Assembly (NCBI GenBank): GCA_032622095.1
Contig: CP136066.1
Location: 207,600,978 to 207,664,977 of the forward strand
Origin: Siphonodentalium dalli
Lineage: Eukaryota > Mollusca > Scaphopoda > Gadilida > Siphonodentaliidae
Length of the DNA: 64,000 bases
Direction of reading: 5' to 3'
The notes under the pieces are model-generated. The model searched no databases. It was not told the DNA's origin and saw only the letters and a program-made list of their open reading frames with translations. The number at the start of each line of letters is the position of its first letter. Position 1 is the first letter of the stretch. Made by a program: the position numbers and the translations under genes. This document shows, in pieces, positions 23,101-38,100 of this stretch.

Positions 23101-26100
23101 GTAGAAATGTGAAGAATCAAACAAGACAGAAATTTGTACAGATCCAGCACGACAATACTTAGAGTAAAGTACATTCTACAACTGACTAGTCACATATTAT
23201 GACATGTGCCATAACGATAATGATAATTAACCCTTTACCCAACAGAAGGGCCCTGTGCCAATGCATTCTCTTATATATGCGAGTCGACCATAGGTCGCCT
23301 CGCATATATAAGAGAATGCATTGGCTTAACACATATTAAAAATTATAAAATTGTTAAAGAATGTAAGAAAAAATGGTAAAAAAAGGCCAATGCATTCTCT
23401 TATATATGCAAGGCTACCTATGGTCGACTCGCATATATAAGAGAATGCATTGGCACAGGGCATAACTGTAACTATCACAATGTGGTCAAGGAGCCGGTTC
23501 CAATGATATCCATATTTGTATGGTTCTATCGAGACAGACCAAAGATATTTTAGGCTGTTGAAGCTTTATTTGGCCGGTTTGGGCCGGTTTGTTGGGTAAA
23601 GGGTTAACGTATGGTTTCGAAATATGGGCTATAGTAAATAAATTGTAAATATTGGTATGAGCTTGAATTTCAATTGGTGTCGGCGGAAAGTTAGGCCCTG
23701 AATTTTCGGTTTAATTTACTTCACCGTCTGGCTTCCAGACTAAATCCTAAGTTAAAACTGGACTTCAATTGTAGATGTTATAGATGGTCTATCTCTTCTG
23801 GGCAATAATTACAACAACAACATCATTTTTATAAAACCCGATTTAACCCTTTACCCAACAAACCGGCCAAATAAAGCTTCAACAGCCTAATATATCTTGG
23901 GTCTGTCTCAATAAAACCATACAAATATGGATATCATTGGAATCGGCTCATTGACCACATTGTGATGGTTATAGTTATGCCCTGTGCCAATGCATTCTCT
24001 TATATATGCGAGTCGACCATAGGTCGCCTCGCATATATAAGAGAATGTATTGGCCTAAAAAAAATCTTACATTCTTTAACAATTTTATAATTTTTAATGT
24101 GTTAAGCCAATGCATTCTCTTATATATGCGAGGCGACCTATGGTCGACTCGCATATATAAGAGAATGCATTGGCACAGGGCCCTTCTGTTGGGTAAAGGG
24201 TTAAAGACTACAAATTACTTTTTCTGTGAATAAAACACCGACAAACTGAAGATTGGGTATATTATTTGTCTATAAAGCCTCCATAGAGTGGTTTATTCCT
24301 GAGGTTGCTAAGCAAAATATCTGACATTTTGCCTTGATGGAGAGTGCTGACAAGATAGAGTTCTTCCGCTTGCTACACTCTGAATGTTTCCGTGAGCCTC
24401 GCAGAAACATTTGAAGTGCAGCAAGTGGGAGAACACTAATCTTAATAAGAGATCGCCTGAAGTTTCATGGCCGATCTGTTCTAAAAACAACCCGTAAAAA
24501 TGTCCAAATTGATAATATGTATTATACCATAAAATTCTAAATAAAGTTGATATTAAATGATTGAAGTGTTTCCAGATAGGGGTCTTCAATTCATATTTAT
24601 TATTTTATACCCAGGAAACTATATAAAACTTGTTATAGGAAGAGATAGACCATCTTTAAGCGAGGAAAAACGGCAAGTTGAAACTAAAATTAAATTACAT
24701 TTACAAAATCAAGGTTGACAAATTTAAAACCTAAGGAAAACAGTTGATTAAATTTTTCAAAGCATAAAAAACTATTCTTAAAAAAAACAACCATAATACT
24801 CCACCTCCAATTAAATTCAACATAATTATGTGTGCATAACAATGTCAATATAACTGTGCAAAATGGGTGGTACAGCTACTCCTACAAAAATAATCAACAA
24901 TAATACATCCCAATAATCAATGTTTTAGTTTGGTGTGCGTGAGATGGTCAAAACCCTAAGCAACTAATCCAAGGCAGTGAATGGTTTAGTGAATGTTAAG
25001 ACGACCACGATTCAAACTTAAGTGGAGGAATCAGGCCCTACAAAATCGTGGATGGGCGCGATCTTGCCGTGAGAATGTACAGTCCAACTACCGGTTACTA
25101 CCCACGATGGAAAACTGTCCACTTACTATTGAATCGTGGTCATCTGAACGTTCACTTGGGCAATGACAGGGGCTGAAAATGGGCCACATTCCCAATGGGA
25201 AATTGTCAGGTTTATCAGGGTTTATTAGGTCCAATTTCTGACACCAAAATTCACAATTCACAGAAAGTATTTTTTTCTGATCTAACAGTTAGGATCAGGC
25301 CTGAGAAGAGTAATACTGTATACACCCGTCAGTTTTTTTTTGCGAAAGCCCTGTGCCAATGCATTCTCTTATATATGTGAGTTGACCATAGGTCGCCTCG
25401 CATATATAAGAGAATGCATTGGCCTAACAAATTTTATAATATTTTTTATAATTTTTAAAGAATATAAGAAAAAATGAAAAACATTTTAAAAAATTGCTAA
25501 AGAATGTAACAAATAATGATAAAAAATGATAAAGAATGAAAGAAAAAATGATAAAAATTGACAAAGAATGAAAGAAAAAATTATCAAAACAAATAGTATG
25601 TAAGAAAAAAATGATAAAATTATTAAAGAATATACTAGTATCCATAATTATTTAAGATTATTATTTTTAAATTAATGAAAAAAATAAACCAAAATTAGCA
25701 ATTTAATTTCAGGGTGATACAGACTCGGTTGGGTGTTACAAAGACACATTGAGAATATTTTCACCAAGTCTGGATATAGTGTGTCTGACATTTGCAGAAT
25801 GAGGTCCCCAAGGGATGAATTTAGTAAAGCTAGTATGCGGACTAGCATCACCAATTCACCCTCTGAGGACCTCATTCTGCTTAGGTCTCATTTTCTGGAA
25901 AGTATCTATAGTCTCAAATGAACATTGTTTTTAGTTACTTTTTCCCTTCTGGAAAGTTTCTATATCCCCTAATTTGCAGAAGGTAAAATGCATAATCGAG
26001 GTTACTAATGGGTGAACATCACCAACTTCAACTGGCGAACTTCAATCTGATCCTAGGTCTCCCATAGCAGTTGAGGCCTAAGCAGAATGAGGTTCCCAGA

Positions 26101-29100
26101 GGGTGAATTTGTTGATGCTAGCCTGCTGTGCATGGTAGCATTACTAAATTCACCCTCTGGTGACCTCAATCTGCAAATGTCAAACACAATAAATCTAGAC
26201 TTGATTTTCACAAGATTCCCATAATTTATGACCCATGAAGTTGAAAAGAACGAGTTCTGAAGGTCGTCGTCATCGTTACGAGTTCTGAAGGTCGTCGTCT
26301 TTGTTTTACCTGACTGACATTTTAATAACGACCGGTGTGACTTTATTCATGCACATCTGTTAGTCAGGATGGATTTTCTGATTAAGATATTGAGTCAATT
26401 TGAGTGCCATCAAGCATTATCAACATTTACAGGCAATAATGATGCAAGTTAATTCCCCTTAAGAGGAACGTGGTGACAGGAGGGAGGGAGTTAGTGAAGT
26501 GTCTAACCCCACCTAACTTTGGTAAACAAATTCAACAGATGGAAATTTCTTGCCCGACACAACATTAGTTGGAAAGTTTACACCACATACAGGTTGAAAT
26601 TGTTCTCATTGTTTGAATCACTCAACCAGTTTGAAACAGTAATTAAAGGGGGAATATGTTGTTTTTAACCCTTTCAGTGCCAAGTCCGATTTTTGTATCA
26701 ACCCATATTTCCTTGATCTAAGAGCTCTTTCCATCAATGTATCACATTATTATAATCAATAAATTTGAAAAATGATCAAGGAAATATGGGTTGATACAAA
26801 AATCGGACTTGGCGCCGAGAGGGTTAAATAACCAACAGCATATTTTTCTACTTTTGGTCAAAATTTTGGTTTGAAATTTTCCAACCTTAGGGAAAGCGTC
26901 AGGTTGGAAATTTCCAACAGTTGTTAACTTTGAGGTTTTAAATTTCAAGGTGGACCTCCCCCAACAGAAGCTCTTTAGCCACGTCCCTGCCCCTGACACC
27001 CCCAGCCATGTGGATATGAAGCTTAGGCCAGTCATGCTTATGGTAGAATTTTTTTTCAAGTTGTTAGATTCAGTTGTCATAAGATCATCAGACATGTGAA
27101 GACGAAGCTTAAAATCAAGCCTTGAAATAGTGTGCCTGTCATTTGCAGAATGAGGTCCCCAGAGGGTGAATTTAGTGATGCTACTCCGCATAGCGGGCTA
27201 GCATCACCAAATTCACCCTTTGGGGACCTCATTCTACTTACAACTCAGCAGAATGAGGTTCCCAGAGGGTGAATTTGGTGATGCTAGCCTGCTATGCGGG
27301 GGTAGCATCACTAAATTCACCCTCTGGGGACCTCATTCTGCAAATGACAGGCACACTATTTCAAGGCTTGCTTAAAATTGGCTCCAAGTGACAGACAGTG
27401 TTCGCAAATTTGAAGATATGATCATAACAATAGAAAGAGTATTAAAAGGAAGCCTCAGAAATAAAGTCTGTTTTATCAGAAGGATAATAATTTATGATAT
27501 ATATATATATCAAAACAATTGTAATACCTGAGTTGCTACCTGGAGAGATAAAAAAAATTAAAGAGAATAACATTGATCATGTATTCAAGTTCCTGTTACA
27601 TTCAAAGTTAGTTGGCATATAAAACTGATACAGCTGTCTTGTGGAAAAGATATATAATGGGGGGGGGGATTTGAATTGAATATAAAAACTTTTCTGGTTA
27701 ATTAGAGTGTGACATGGACAAATTTACAACTTATGATGTTCAAGTCTGCAAATAGTAAGTCATTTGCAGAATGAGGTCCCCAGAGGGTGAATTTAGTGAT
27801 GCTATCCCACATGGCTGGCTAGCATCACCAAATTCGCCCTCTAGGGACCTCATTTTGCTTAGATCTCATCTTCTAGGACGTATTTATAGTCTCAAATTAA
27901 CATTATTTTTAGTTACTTTTTGCGTTCTGGGAAGTTTCTATATCCCCAAATTTGCAGAAGATAAAAAACATAATCGAAGGGGACATCACCAACTTCAACT
28001 GGAGAACTTCAATCTGATCCTAGATCTCCCATAGCAGTTGAGGCCTAAGCAGAATGAGTTTCCCAGAGGGTGAATGTGGTGATGCTAGCCCACAGTGCGA
28101 GTTAGCATCACTAAATTCACCCTCTGTGAACCTCATTCTACAAATGACAAACACACTATTTGCAGGCTTGACGATGTTGTGTATTGTTTATGAGGATCCA
28201 TATTTTCAAAACAAAAACAGTGCAAAAGCCTTTATTTTATTTATCTTTATGATGTAACGCTGCATCATATTTTACTGTCAATAAAATCATATTCAGGTAA
28301 ACGGTGTATGACATTTCACATATGTCGACTTCCATAATTTTGTCACCGAATACATGAAAAGGTGTATGTTTAATTGAAATAAATGTCATATTTAAATGCT
28401 GAGAGATTCTCATAAAAAAGCCTCCCAACTTAATTTCAATTTTGTATCTGATGTAAAAAAAAAAAAAAAAATTCATTGTGCCTTGTGGCATGAACATTTA
28501 ACCCTTTACCCAACAAAACGGCCAAAAACGCCCAAATAAAGCTTCAACAGCCTAAAATATCTTCGGTCTGTCTCAATAACACCATACAAATATGGATATC
28601 ATTGGACCGGTTCATTGACCACGTTGTGATGGTTACAGTTATGCCCTGTGCCAATGCATTCTCTTATATATGCGAGTCGACCATAGGTCACCTCGCATAT
28701 ATAAGAGAATGCATTGGCCTAAAAAAAAAAATACTTTTTACCATTTTTTCTTACATTCTATAACAATTTTATAATTTTTTCTTATATTTTTTAACAATTT
28801 TTATAATATTTTTCTACATTCTTTGACAATTTTATCATTTTTAATATGTTAAGCCAATGCATTCTCTTATATATGCGAGGCGACCTATGGTCGACTCGCA
28901 TATATAAGAGAATGCATTGGAACAGGGCCGTTCTGTTGGGTAAAGGGTTAATGGGTTAAAACCCAAAGTAGATCTGCTAGAATTTGAGTTAAATCCCAGC
29001 CTCAAACAAAAATTTATATGCAGCTGAAATAGGAATAGTGATTCTGATGAATAACGAATAAATGAAATTGGAGCAAAAACTCATAGCGTACTCACTTCAA

Positions 29101-32100
29101 AAACAGAGGCGGCAAAATTATCAAGATTGGTAGACACTTGTTCCTGCGACGATCCTGAACTGTTGGCTGGCGACGTCGTGGATATGGAAGACGAAGGTCG
29201 GTTAGTGTTCATAGCACCACTAGGAGAATCACGCCGGCTACTTCCTGAAATCAACAACAATCACAATTCATTGGTATGAGATAAACCATAAGTAGGTTCA
29301 AGCCTGCAAATAGTGTGTCTGTCATTCACAGAAAGAGGTCTCCAGAGGGTGAATTTAGTGATGCTATCCCGCACAGCGGGCTAGCATCACCAAATTCACC
29401 CTCTCGGGACTTCATTCTGCTTAGGCCTCATCTTCTGGGAAGTATCTAAAGTCTCAAATTAGCATTGTTTTTAGTTACTTTTTCCCTTCTGGGAAATTTC
29501 TATATCCCCTAATTTGCAGAAGATAAATTGCATAATCGAGGTGACTAATGGGTGAACATCACCAACTTCAACTGAGGAACTTCAATCTGATCCTAGATCT
29601 CCCATAACAGTTGAGGCCTAAGTAGAATGAGGTTCCCAGAGGGTGAATTTGGTGATGCTAGCCCACCGTGTGGGATAGCGTCACTAAATTCACCCTCTGG
29701 GGACCTCATTCTTCAAATGACAGACACACTATTTGCAGGCTTGGGTAGGTTTGATCCATCCATGCTCAAACTCTCTCTAGGTCATTTAGTAAAGCGGGAA
29801 GGTAGGGTGATCAGAATCCTCCCAACATGCAAAATTGATAAACAAAATTTGTAATAAACTTTTTAATGAATACTTTCAAGATGATATCTCAGCGAAGCCA
29901 AACAATCTGATTTAACTCTTTCTATACTAAATGGATTCTCCCAGTGAGTTATAAAAGTATACATTGGAATGGTCTATTATTCATTTTGAAGGTGTTCAGG
30001 TAATAAAAGCATACGGCAGACAGAAAAACAGATAAAACAAGAGTAGAGAATGATTCATATTCATTGGTGGGAAATGTTCAGATAATAAGTTCAACAAATG
30101 ACATGTTGTGTAAATACAGCTAAATTCTTTAACCCTTTACCCAACAAACCAGCCAAATAAAGCTTCAACAGCCTAAAATATCTTCGGTCTGTCTCAATAG
30201 AACCATACAAATATGGATATCATTGTGATGGTTACAGTTATGCCCTGTGCCAATGCATTCTCTTATATATGCGAGTCGACCATAGGTCGCCTCGCATATA
30301 TAAGAGAATGCATTGGCCTAAAAAAAATCTTTTTTTAACACTTTTTACCATTTTTTCTTACATTCTTTAACAATTTTATAATTTTTAATGTGTTAAGCCA
30401 ATGCATTCTCTTATATATGCGAGGCGACCTATGGTCGACTCGCATATATAAGAGAATGCATTGGCACAGGGCCGTTCTGTTGGGTAAAGGGTTAAAACAA
30501 GATGGTAATTCTATGAAGTATGATTTTTCTTTACTATTTTGAGATATCAGGGTAAGTCTGTGGCCTTGTGGTAAATGTTGTGTTAGATTCTATGTTACAA
30601 CCAACCACCCTTGTTATTTATTTTAGTACCCTTATTTTTTGTTTCAATATGTACATGGTGCATCTCAATTGTCCATATCTTAGAATCCATTTAACTCACA
30701 TACCAAATTTCATTCCATTCAGTTCAGACTTAAGATCCGGAAATGACAATTGAGTGCAAATTCCAACAAAAAGGACCATAACTCTAGTGAAAATTGGCGG
30801 GCGGAACCCGAATTCGAACTTGTCCTGTATTTTGTGCAAGTAAACCCACAAACCAAATTTCATTCCATTCGGTGGAGACTATCTATAGTTATCATCCGGA
30901 AACCAAAGTGAACAGACGGACAGATGGGCGGACAGTCAGACCGAAGTTAATTCAAATTAAATCAACGATGTCCATATGTTATTAGTGAGAAAGTATTATG
31001 GGATAAGTAGAGCGTAATGTCATATGATGTTTTGGTCAGTCAGCTGGGAAAATTGGGAGGGAGAAAGCAGCTAGACAAACAAATGATTACATTAGAAATA
31101 CTCCACACGGAGAGCTGAAAACACTGAAATAAAATTTCTAACCAATAACCATCAATTTGAGGGAATTGTTTCTAGAGCAAGATATCACCTGTTAATTATT
31201 AGTTATGTTGTGAGAGAGTGCCTATGTGTAGGCGCAGTAAGAATATGATTGTATGAAAATTACACCTATCTTTTTCTATCTCATTTTCCTCAATTGTGAT
31301 TGGACATGTCCTACTAATGCCTAAGCTTTATATATATTCATGTTGTATATTATAATTACGTACTTTTCTAGCAAAAGAGTTAAGTATAAGGTAGGTTGAC
31401 TATAGTAAATGTTAGAATAAATAATAATAGATTATTAAATCAGCCAGCAGAGTAATAAGAGGAAGCAGCATTCTGTCCATGCATTATACAGCAATACCCT
31501 AATTAATCAACTCCTCAAGCAGAATTATGGGTAATTTTTCAGCATTTAGTCGGAAATATGGCTTGTTGCCATTCATCGGTAAACTCTCGCTGAGAGCTTT
31601 CCGATGAATGGCAACAAGCCGTATTTCCGACTAAATCCTGAAAAATTACCCATAATTCTGCTGTGGTTAAGGAGTCGATTACTTAGGGCATTACTGTAGT
31701 CTCCCTTTGATTTCACTTTGTGCATGCTTCATAGATAATCTCAATTCAATATTTCAAGTCCATATTGCAAACATTCTATAAATAGAATCTAATGTCATAT
31801 CACTAATCAAGCGCGGTAGTTTTCTATTTGTTCCGTTTCATAACATTCAATATGTAATAAAATGAAATTGAGGAATGTGTTTTCATTACAGCAAGAAATG
31901 TTTGAAAACCAGATGTTTGATAATATAAACAGTTCAGGCACTTTTGCATGCAGCTTTATTTATATTTAACTATTATATTTGAATATGCCAGTGTTATATC
32001 CACAATTTAAAACCCAGTGCACATCCAATTTGTACTATTAACAGTATTGCAGCAAATTAAATTCTTCCGAAAAAAAGTTTTATTGCAAGTTTATGTGCCA

Positions 32101-35100
32101 GCTTATTTGATTTAATAATGGCATGCATAAGAATGTCTATCTAAATGACATTAACATGATGACACAACCAACGCTTCATGACAAAATTTAGATAAGCTGA
32201 ATGCCGATTGACTTCCTTATTATGAACCATCGTGATTAATCATTTCCATGGATCGGGATAAGTTATCACGTCACAAAAACAAACATGGTACCGAATTAGT
32301 GCAACACTGATTTTGAATAATTTTTGCGAAATATGATTTTGGATTATCCATTTTTTAGCAAATTCACAAAATGGCAGTGTCCATATTCAACTATTATAGA
32401 TGAATTCAGGATGTGCCTGCCCTGATCAATAAACAAGCTTTGAAGAACCTTTTCAGTCTATATTTTCATTAGTCAAACAACAGAAGCAGGAATATAATTT
32501 CCAACTTTAGCTGATGGGTTATTCTGCCTCATTCACAAGTCTGGTCATAGTGTGTTTGACATTTGTAGAATGAGGTCCCCAGAGGGCGAATTTAGTACAG
32601 CGGGCTGGCATCACCAAATTCACCATCTGGGGACCTCATTCTGCTTAGGCCTCATCTTCTGGCTAAAATATCTAAAGTCTCAAATTAACATTGTTTTTAG
32701 TTTCTTTTTCCATTTTGTACAGTTTCTATATCCCCTAATTTGCAGAAGATAAAATTAATAATCGAGGCGACTAATGGGTGAACATCGATCAGCAACTTCA
32801 ACTGAGGAACTTCAATCTGATCCTAGGTCTCCCATAGCAGTTGAGGCCTAGGCAAAATGAGGTTTCCAGAGCGTGAATTTGGTGATGCCAGCCCGCCATG
32901 CGGGGTAGAGTCACTAAATTCACCCTCTGGGACCTCATTCTGCAAATATCAGACACACTATTTCCAGGCTTACTAATTCATGTCAGAGGTCTACACATTT
33001 GAAAGCTAATCAAAAATATATACAGCACTAATTCTACCACTTGCAGAGCTATATATCTTCCAACCAGTTGCATGAATCAACGCAGTTAGAATAAAAGGCC
33101 GCTAATCCACAGTAACAGCCACAGTGGCTTCATTTGGAGCGGAGGCAAAATAGAAAGATATTATATGAAATAAATACTTGTGTATTGTCTTATAACTGAG
33201 CTGCATACAAATAACCAAATCTGAAAAAACTCTTAAAAGTTAAAATATAACCTCAAATTGGCAAAATAGCAATTCTAATAATACAGGTTCGAACAAAGAT
33301 GCGTCCCAGGATGTACGATTCTATATCGAAAAATGGCAATAACTTTGCCAAAATGACTGCGACTGAACTCAAAATCACACGTGCGCAGGTCCCCATGCTG
33401 GTTTATTTATGTGCCATGTTTTAAATAAATTTACTGGAAAATGATGGAATACAGGCTCAGACAAAAGATGTGTCCCAGGATGTACGATTCTATGTCGAAA
33501 AATGGCAATAACTCCGCCAAAATATGTTCGACTAAACTCAAAATCGTAGGTGTGCAGTTTCTCATGCTGATTGATATATGTTCCAGGTTTTAAAAAAATT
33601 GACAATAAAATTACAGCATACAGACTCGTAAAATATTCCAGACGGACGCACACACATATACGGATGGACGAGGGTCAATACTATAGTCCTCAAGACAGAA
33701 TGTCGGGGGACAATAACAGAATGTTTTAAGGTGGAAGAAATATCGAACACATCTATACAACAAACAACGATAAGAAACTCTTGGTATTACATATATTGAC
33801 ATTCCTACCAGACACTTTGTTCCATATAAACTAGGCATGATACGTAAGACAACCACCTTGGTATTTTATATGACATAATGTATAGAGGATATCCACACTT
33901 TTTCAGTGGATATGGGTTATATCTCATGAGTGATGACAAAACATTGAATTTCCACGAGTGGCTTCACTCATGAGATTTAACCCATATCCACTGAAAAAGA
34001 GTGGATATTCTGTTTATTATATACTTTAGTTACTTGCCTATGCCCCCCAATGAATGTCAATACATCAGAAATTTCAAGCTGACACATTATGCCCAAAAAA
34101 ATAGTCCCATATTTAAAACACTCAAAAAGTATAGATTTTGTATTTTTATATACTTTCGTTACTTGCCGATGGCCCCAATGAATGTCAGTACATGATGTGT
34201 GCAGGAAATCATTCACTATGAAGTATAACCTGACTACACACACGAGGATCCATACGGCGCAATAATACCAGTGAGATATCGATATCTCACTAGTGGGATA
34301 TCCCTTATATCTCACTGCTAAAACCTTATAATTCATGGGCAAGTATATAATAATGATTTATATTTAGAAAATGAAGAACTGCAATATTAAATATCTAGGG
34401 ATATTTCCAGGGTTTTATTTTTTTAATACTTAGAAAAAAAAATCTGGGGTGAATTTTGACACAATATAATCTAACTTTCAATATGTATTCTTAATATTCT
34501 ATGTACCCAAATTTACTGTCCATAAATACAGTATAACAGGTCAAAAATACCTAGCAAAACTCATGATACATAAATACACCCACCAATCAACAGATCCAAT
34601 ATTTGACTTTGTAAATTTCAAAAGTCTCAAATGGTTAATATATGAGGACTCTACAATATCTGTACAAGTTGCGTTTAAGGAGGCTAGTGTTTTCAACTCT
34701 TTTGTACTTGGATGTAGCCCAATATACTCAGTGCATCTTTGTAGGATAATACTCACATGATTTATATGACGGACACAGGACTAGGAACCTAAGTCAAATA
34801 TTGCTCAAAAATGGTGGCAAGATGTCTCAAATCAAAGTGAGTATTGTGCCAATGCATTCTCTTATATATGCGAGTCGACCATAGGTCGCCTCGCATATAT
34901 AAGAGAATGCATTGGCCTAAAAAAATGTTTTTTTTAACACTTTTTACCATTTTTTCTTACATTCTTTAACAATTTTATAATTTTTAATGTGTTAAGCCAA
35001 TGCATTCTCTTATATATGCGAGGCGACCTATGGTCGACTCGCATATATAAGAGAATGCATTGGCACAGGGCCCTTCTGTTGGGTAAAGGGTTCTTCACAA

Positions 35101-38100
35101 ATAAAAAATAACTCAACCAAAAAAGATAGGGAATGATCTGTTTCAATTTCAAATCCTCACATCTCATAACAAGAGAAAAGTAGTATGCTAGTCAGAAAAG
35201 TTAACTGTTGTGTTTATTATATTTTCTATACCAGTTTGTTATGACCCAGACCATAACGAAACAAATGGTTGGACCTAACATGTTCTTAAAGTTACAACAC
35301 CACCATGACATAGTGCTGAGAATAGGATAACATCTTGACAGTGGAGTAACACGCTCAGTCTTCTGGGAGTGGGGATACGATTTATATTTTGACGTAAAAA
35401 GTTGACGAAAATATAATAAAGAAAAAATGTGTGGAAATTGCCGTCATTTTCGAGCAAATTATGACATAGGTTCCCGGCCGTGTTGACAGAATATAATAAA
35501 TATCTAACTTCAGTACAAAAACACTATAAGGCCACACAAAATAAATTTCCCGTTTCTCAGGCCCGCGTGCATTGTCATAAATATCCAGCGCATGCAACAC
35601 TTTAGAAAAAAAGAGACAATCAGAACTATTAACTATCTTTTATGGACATTATTTTTGGGTAATAATGGAAATGGGCAACTGAAATTAAACTGAGAGCTAG
35701 CCGATCCAGGGTGGTATTTTTCATTGGCGTGTGCCAGAGAAATAAAATATTAAATTAAAAACGGTGCAATCGCATGCTTTTACAAATTTTTTGGCCTGAG
35801 AAACGTAAAATTGACTTTGCATGGCCCCCAACATGAGGAAAAAATAAATGTGATTTAAATAAAATATCATGTGATTCTCTATGAAATCATTCAGAATCAT
35901 GCAACTGGTTAGAAGAGCTCATCTTGGTATAGATAACAAAACTTGGTTAGAAACAAACCATTGAGATAAGCAGACTGTGGTTCCCATACAACATTATCTG
36001 AGACTGATTGTGACTGCAGCAGTTTGCGATAACTCAAGGCCTGGACAGGCTGGCTGTCTGTGTAGAAAACAAACATCGGCAAACATCATTCATTTATCAT
36101 AAACAGCGACATCCATTAGAATATAGGCAGTGATAAATTTGACCATTTGGCAGCAAATGCTTATGCTTTGCAAACAAACTCATGGTTGCCAAGTAGACTT
36201 AAGTTTCTTCCATTGTCACCAGTCGGGATGGATGCAAATATAAACTATTTTCCAACCCATGCCTCTACAATAGCACACTTTACTAAACTAAGTCTATTTT
36301 CTTTTCATAGTGTAGCATGGACTTTACAATGCTCACAGAATTTGGTTAAGGCCCAACTTTTTTATTTTTGGGCTTTATGCATTTTTTGGACAATGTTTGG
36401 GTAGGGCCGGTCACCATGGTGGTAATTTATTCGCTAAAGTGGTAACTGTGTTTTCATAAATACTTTTGTCAGTCACTTACAGAGAACAATTTTCTTGCAA
36501 GTATATCACAACATGCAAATTCAGTACTATTATTCGGCCATCACTATTATTTGAAACCTATCTCAGATTATTTGAATAATATTGAAAAAAAATCAGAAAT
36601 AAAAGATAGTTTTGTTTAGTTTAATACACACACGGGGATGGTAAGATTAGCAGTAGTAATATAACAGGTAATGTGTAACTTGAACGCCATGCTGAGAATG
36701 CTTTGGTGGTACGGTAATTAAAGCTAGATAACTCTATAGTAGGGTGCCTATGTATCTTTAATCTTCAGTGAAAATGTGGTTCGATCTGTTTACATTTTCT
36801 GGCTCTCAGTGGACATCAAAAGAACACATTGAATATCTATGACTCAAGAATAGCGCCCGTAGGTATAGTACCAATGTTGTGGATATTTGCTGAGAACTGC
36901 TATTATATAAGAAAGCTGTAGTCACATGATTTAGAATATGCCTGAAGTTGGAAATACTTGATTCGCAACATACTATTCATTTTTGCCAAATTTGGCATGT
37001 ATTGGTAGGATTATTATGTATATTTCTTGGAATGCATACTGTAAACACATAATTATCTCAGTCATGTCTGTGTTATTGTATCAAAATTGATAGGCATATT
37101 AATCATTCACGTTCCTTTAAATGTGTGTAGTTAGTTTTTTATTATCCTAAAATATTTAAAATGACATCCTGTCTGGGCACAAAGTGTGCGCATGGAAAGG
37201 CATGGATTGCATCTAGCACAGCCGATATCCGAATCTGGTGTGGACGGAAATAACTTGGCCTATGTTCCATGTTCTTACCTCACCATGGGATTGGGAGTAG
37301 TTGGTACATCTAAAACTCTATTATCTGTGTCTGCAACTTAAATACTCTGGTTTTGTTAATATATTCCATCATAATGTTAAAGATGGATTATCTCTTCTTA
37401 AATACGTTTTAGATAGTTTTCGAGATATAAAATAATAATACGAGTCAAAGACACTTGTCCGGCAATGCTTCTATCCAATTTAGTATTGTTTTTATATCGA
37501 TATTTATATATATAATGCGATAATCACGTTCACATTAATATTTTTAGAACAAGTCGTTCTCAGATCGAGTTCTTGTGCTTGCTACGCTCCGAATGTTTCG
37601 GCGAGCGTAAAATGTCCCAAATTGATTTAATTTATTATACCAGAAAATTCAAAATAAAATCAATATTAATTGATATAAGAGTTTTCCGGACAGGAGTTTT
37701 CAATTTATATATATTATTTTATACTCAGGAAACTATATAAAACTTGTTAACCCTTTACCCAACAAACCGGCCAAATAAAGCTTCAACAGCCTAAAATATC
37801 TTCGGTCTGTCTCAATAGAACCATACAAATATGGATATCATTGGAACCGGCTCCTTGACCACATTGTGATAGTTACAGTTATGCCCTGTGCCAATGCATT
37901 CTCTTATATATGCGAGTCGACCATAGGTCGCCTCGCATATATAAGAGAATGCATTGGCACAGGGCCGTTCTGTTGGGTAAAGGGTTAAAGGAAGAGATAG
38001 ACCATCATTAAAATGTTACTAATTTTATTCATGCTGGTAACATCTGATCTTCTAATGTCTAATCTTATCCATCTGCAACGTATATCCTCTGGTTGTGTTA

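Larger units (their letters stand above)
17106..29095 (-). other. Last MRCK intron (~12.0 kb)
   Basis: Packed with transposons, listed separately. No further coding exon recognised. Stretches without recognised features: 18660-19355, 20145-20859, 22741-23226, 24660-25330, 26204-26664, 27371-27740 and 28171-28497 (the last includes a 17-base A run at about 28455). Confidence 0.7.

Noticed and set aside
26742-27191. 149-codon minus-strand frame
   Set aside because: Runs through part of a TTAA-3 element and the end of a hAT-1 element; no domain seen.
33977-34342. 121-codon minus-strand frame
   Set aside because: Falls in a local duplication (TTACTTGCC...AATGAATGTCA repeated), giving a repeated peptide; no family match.
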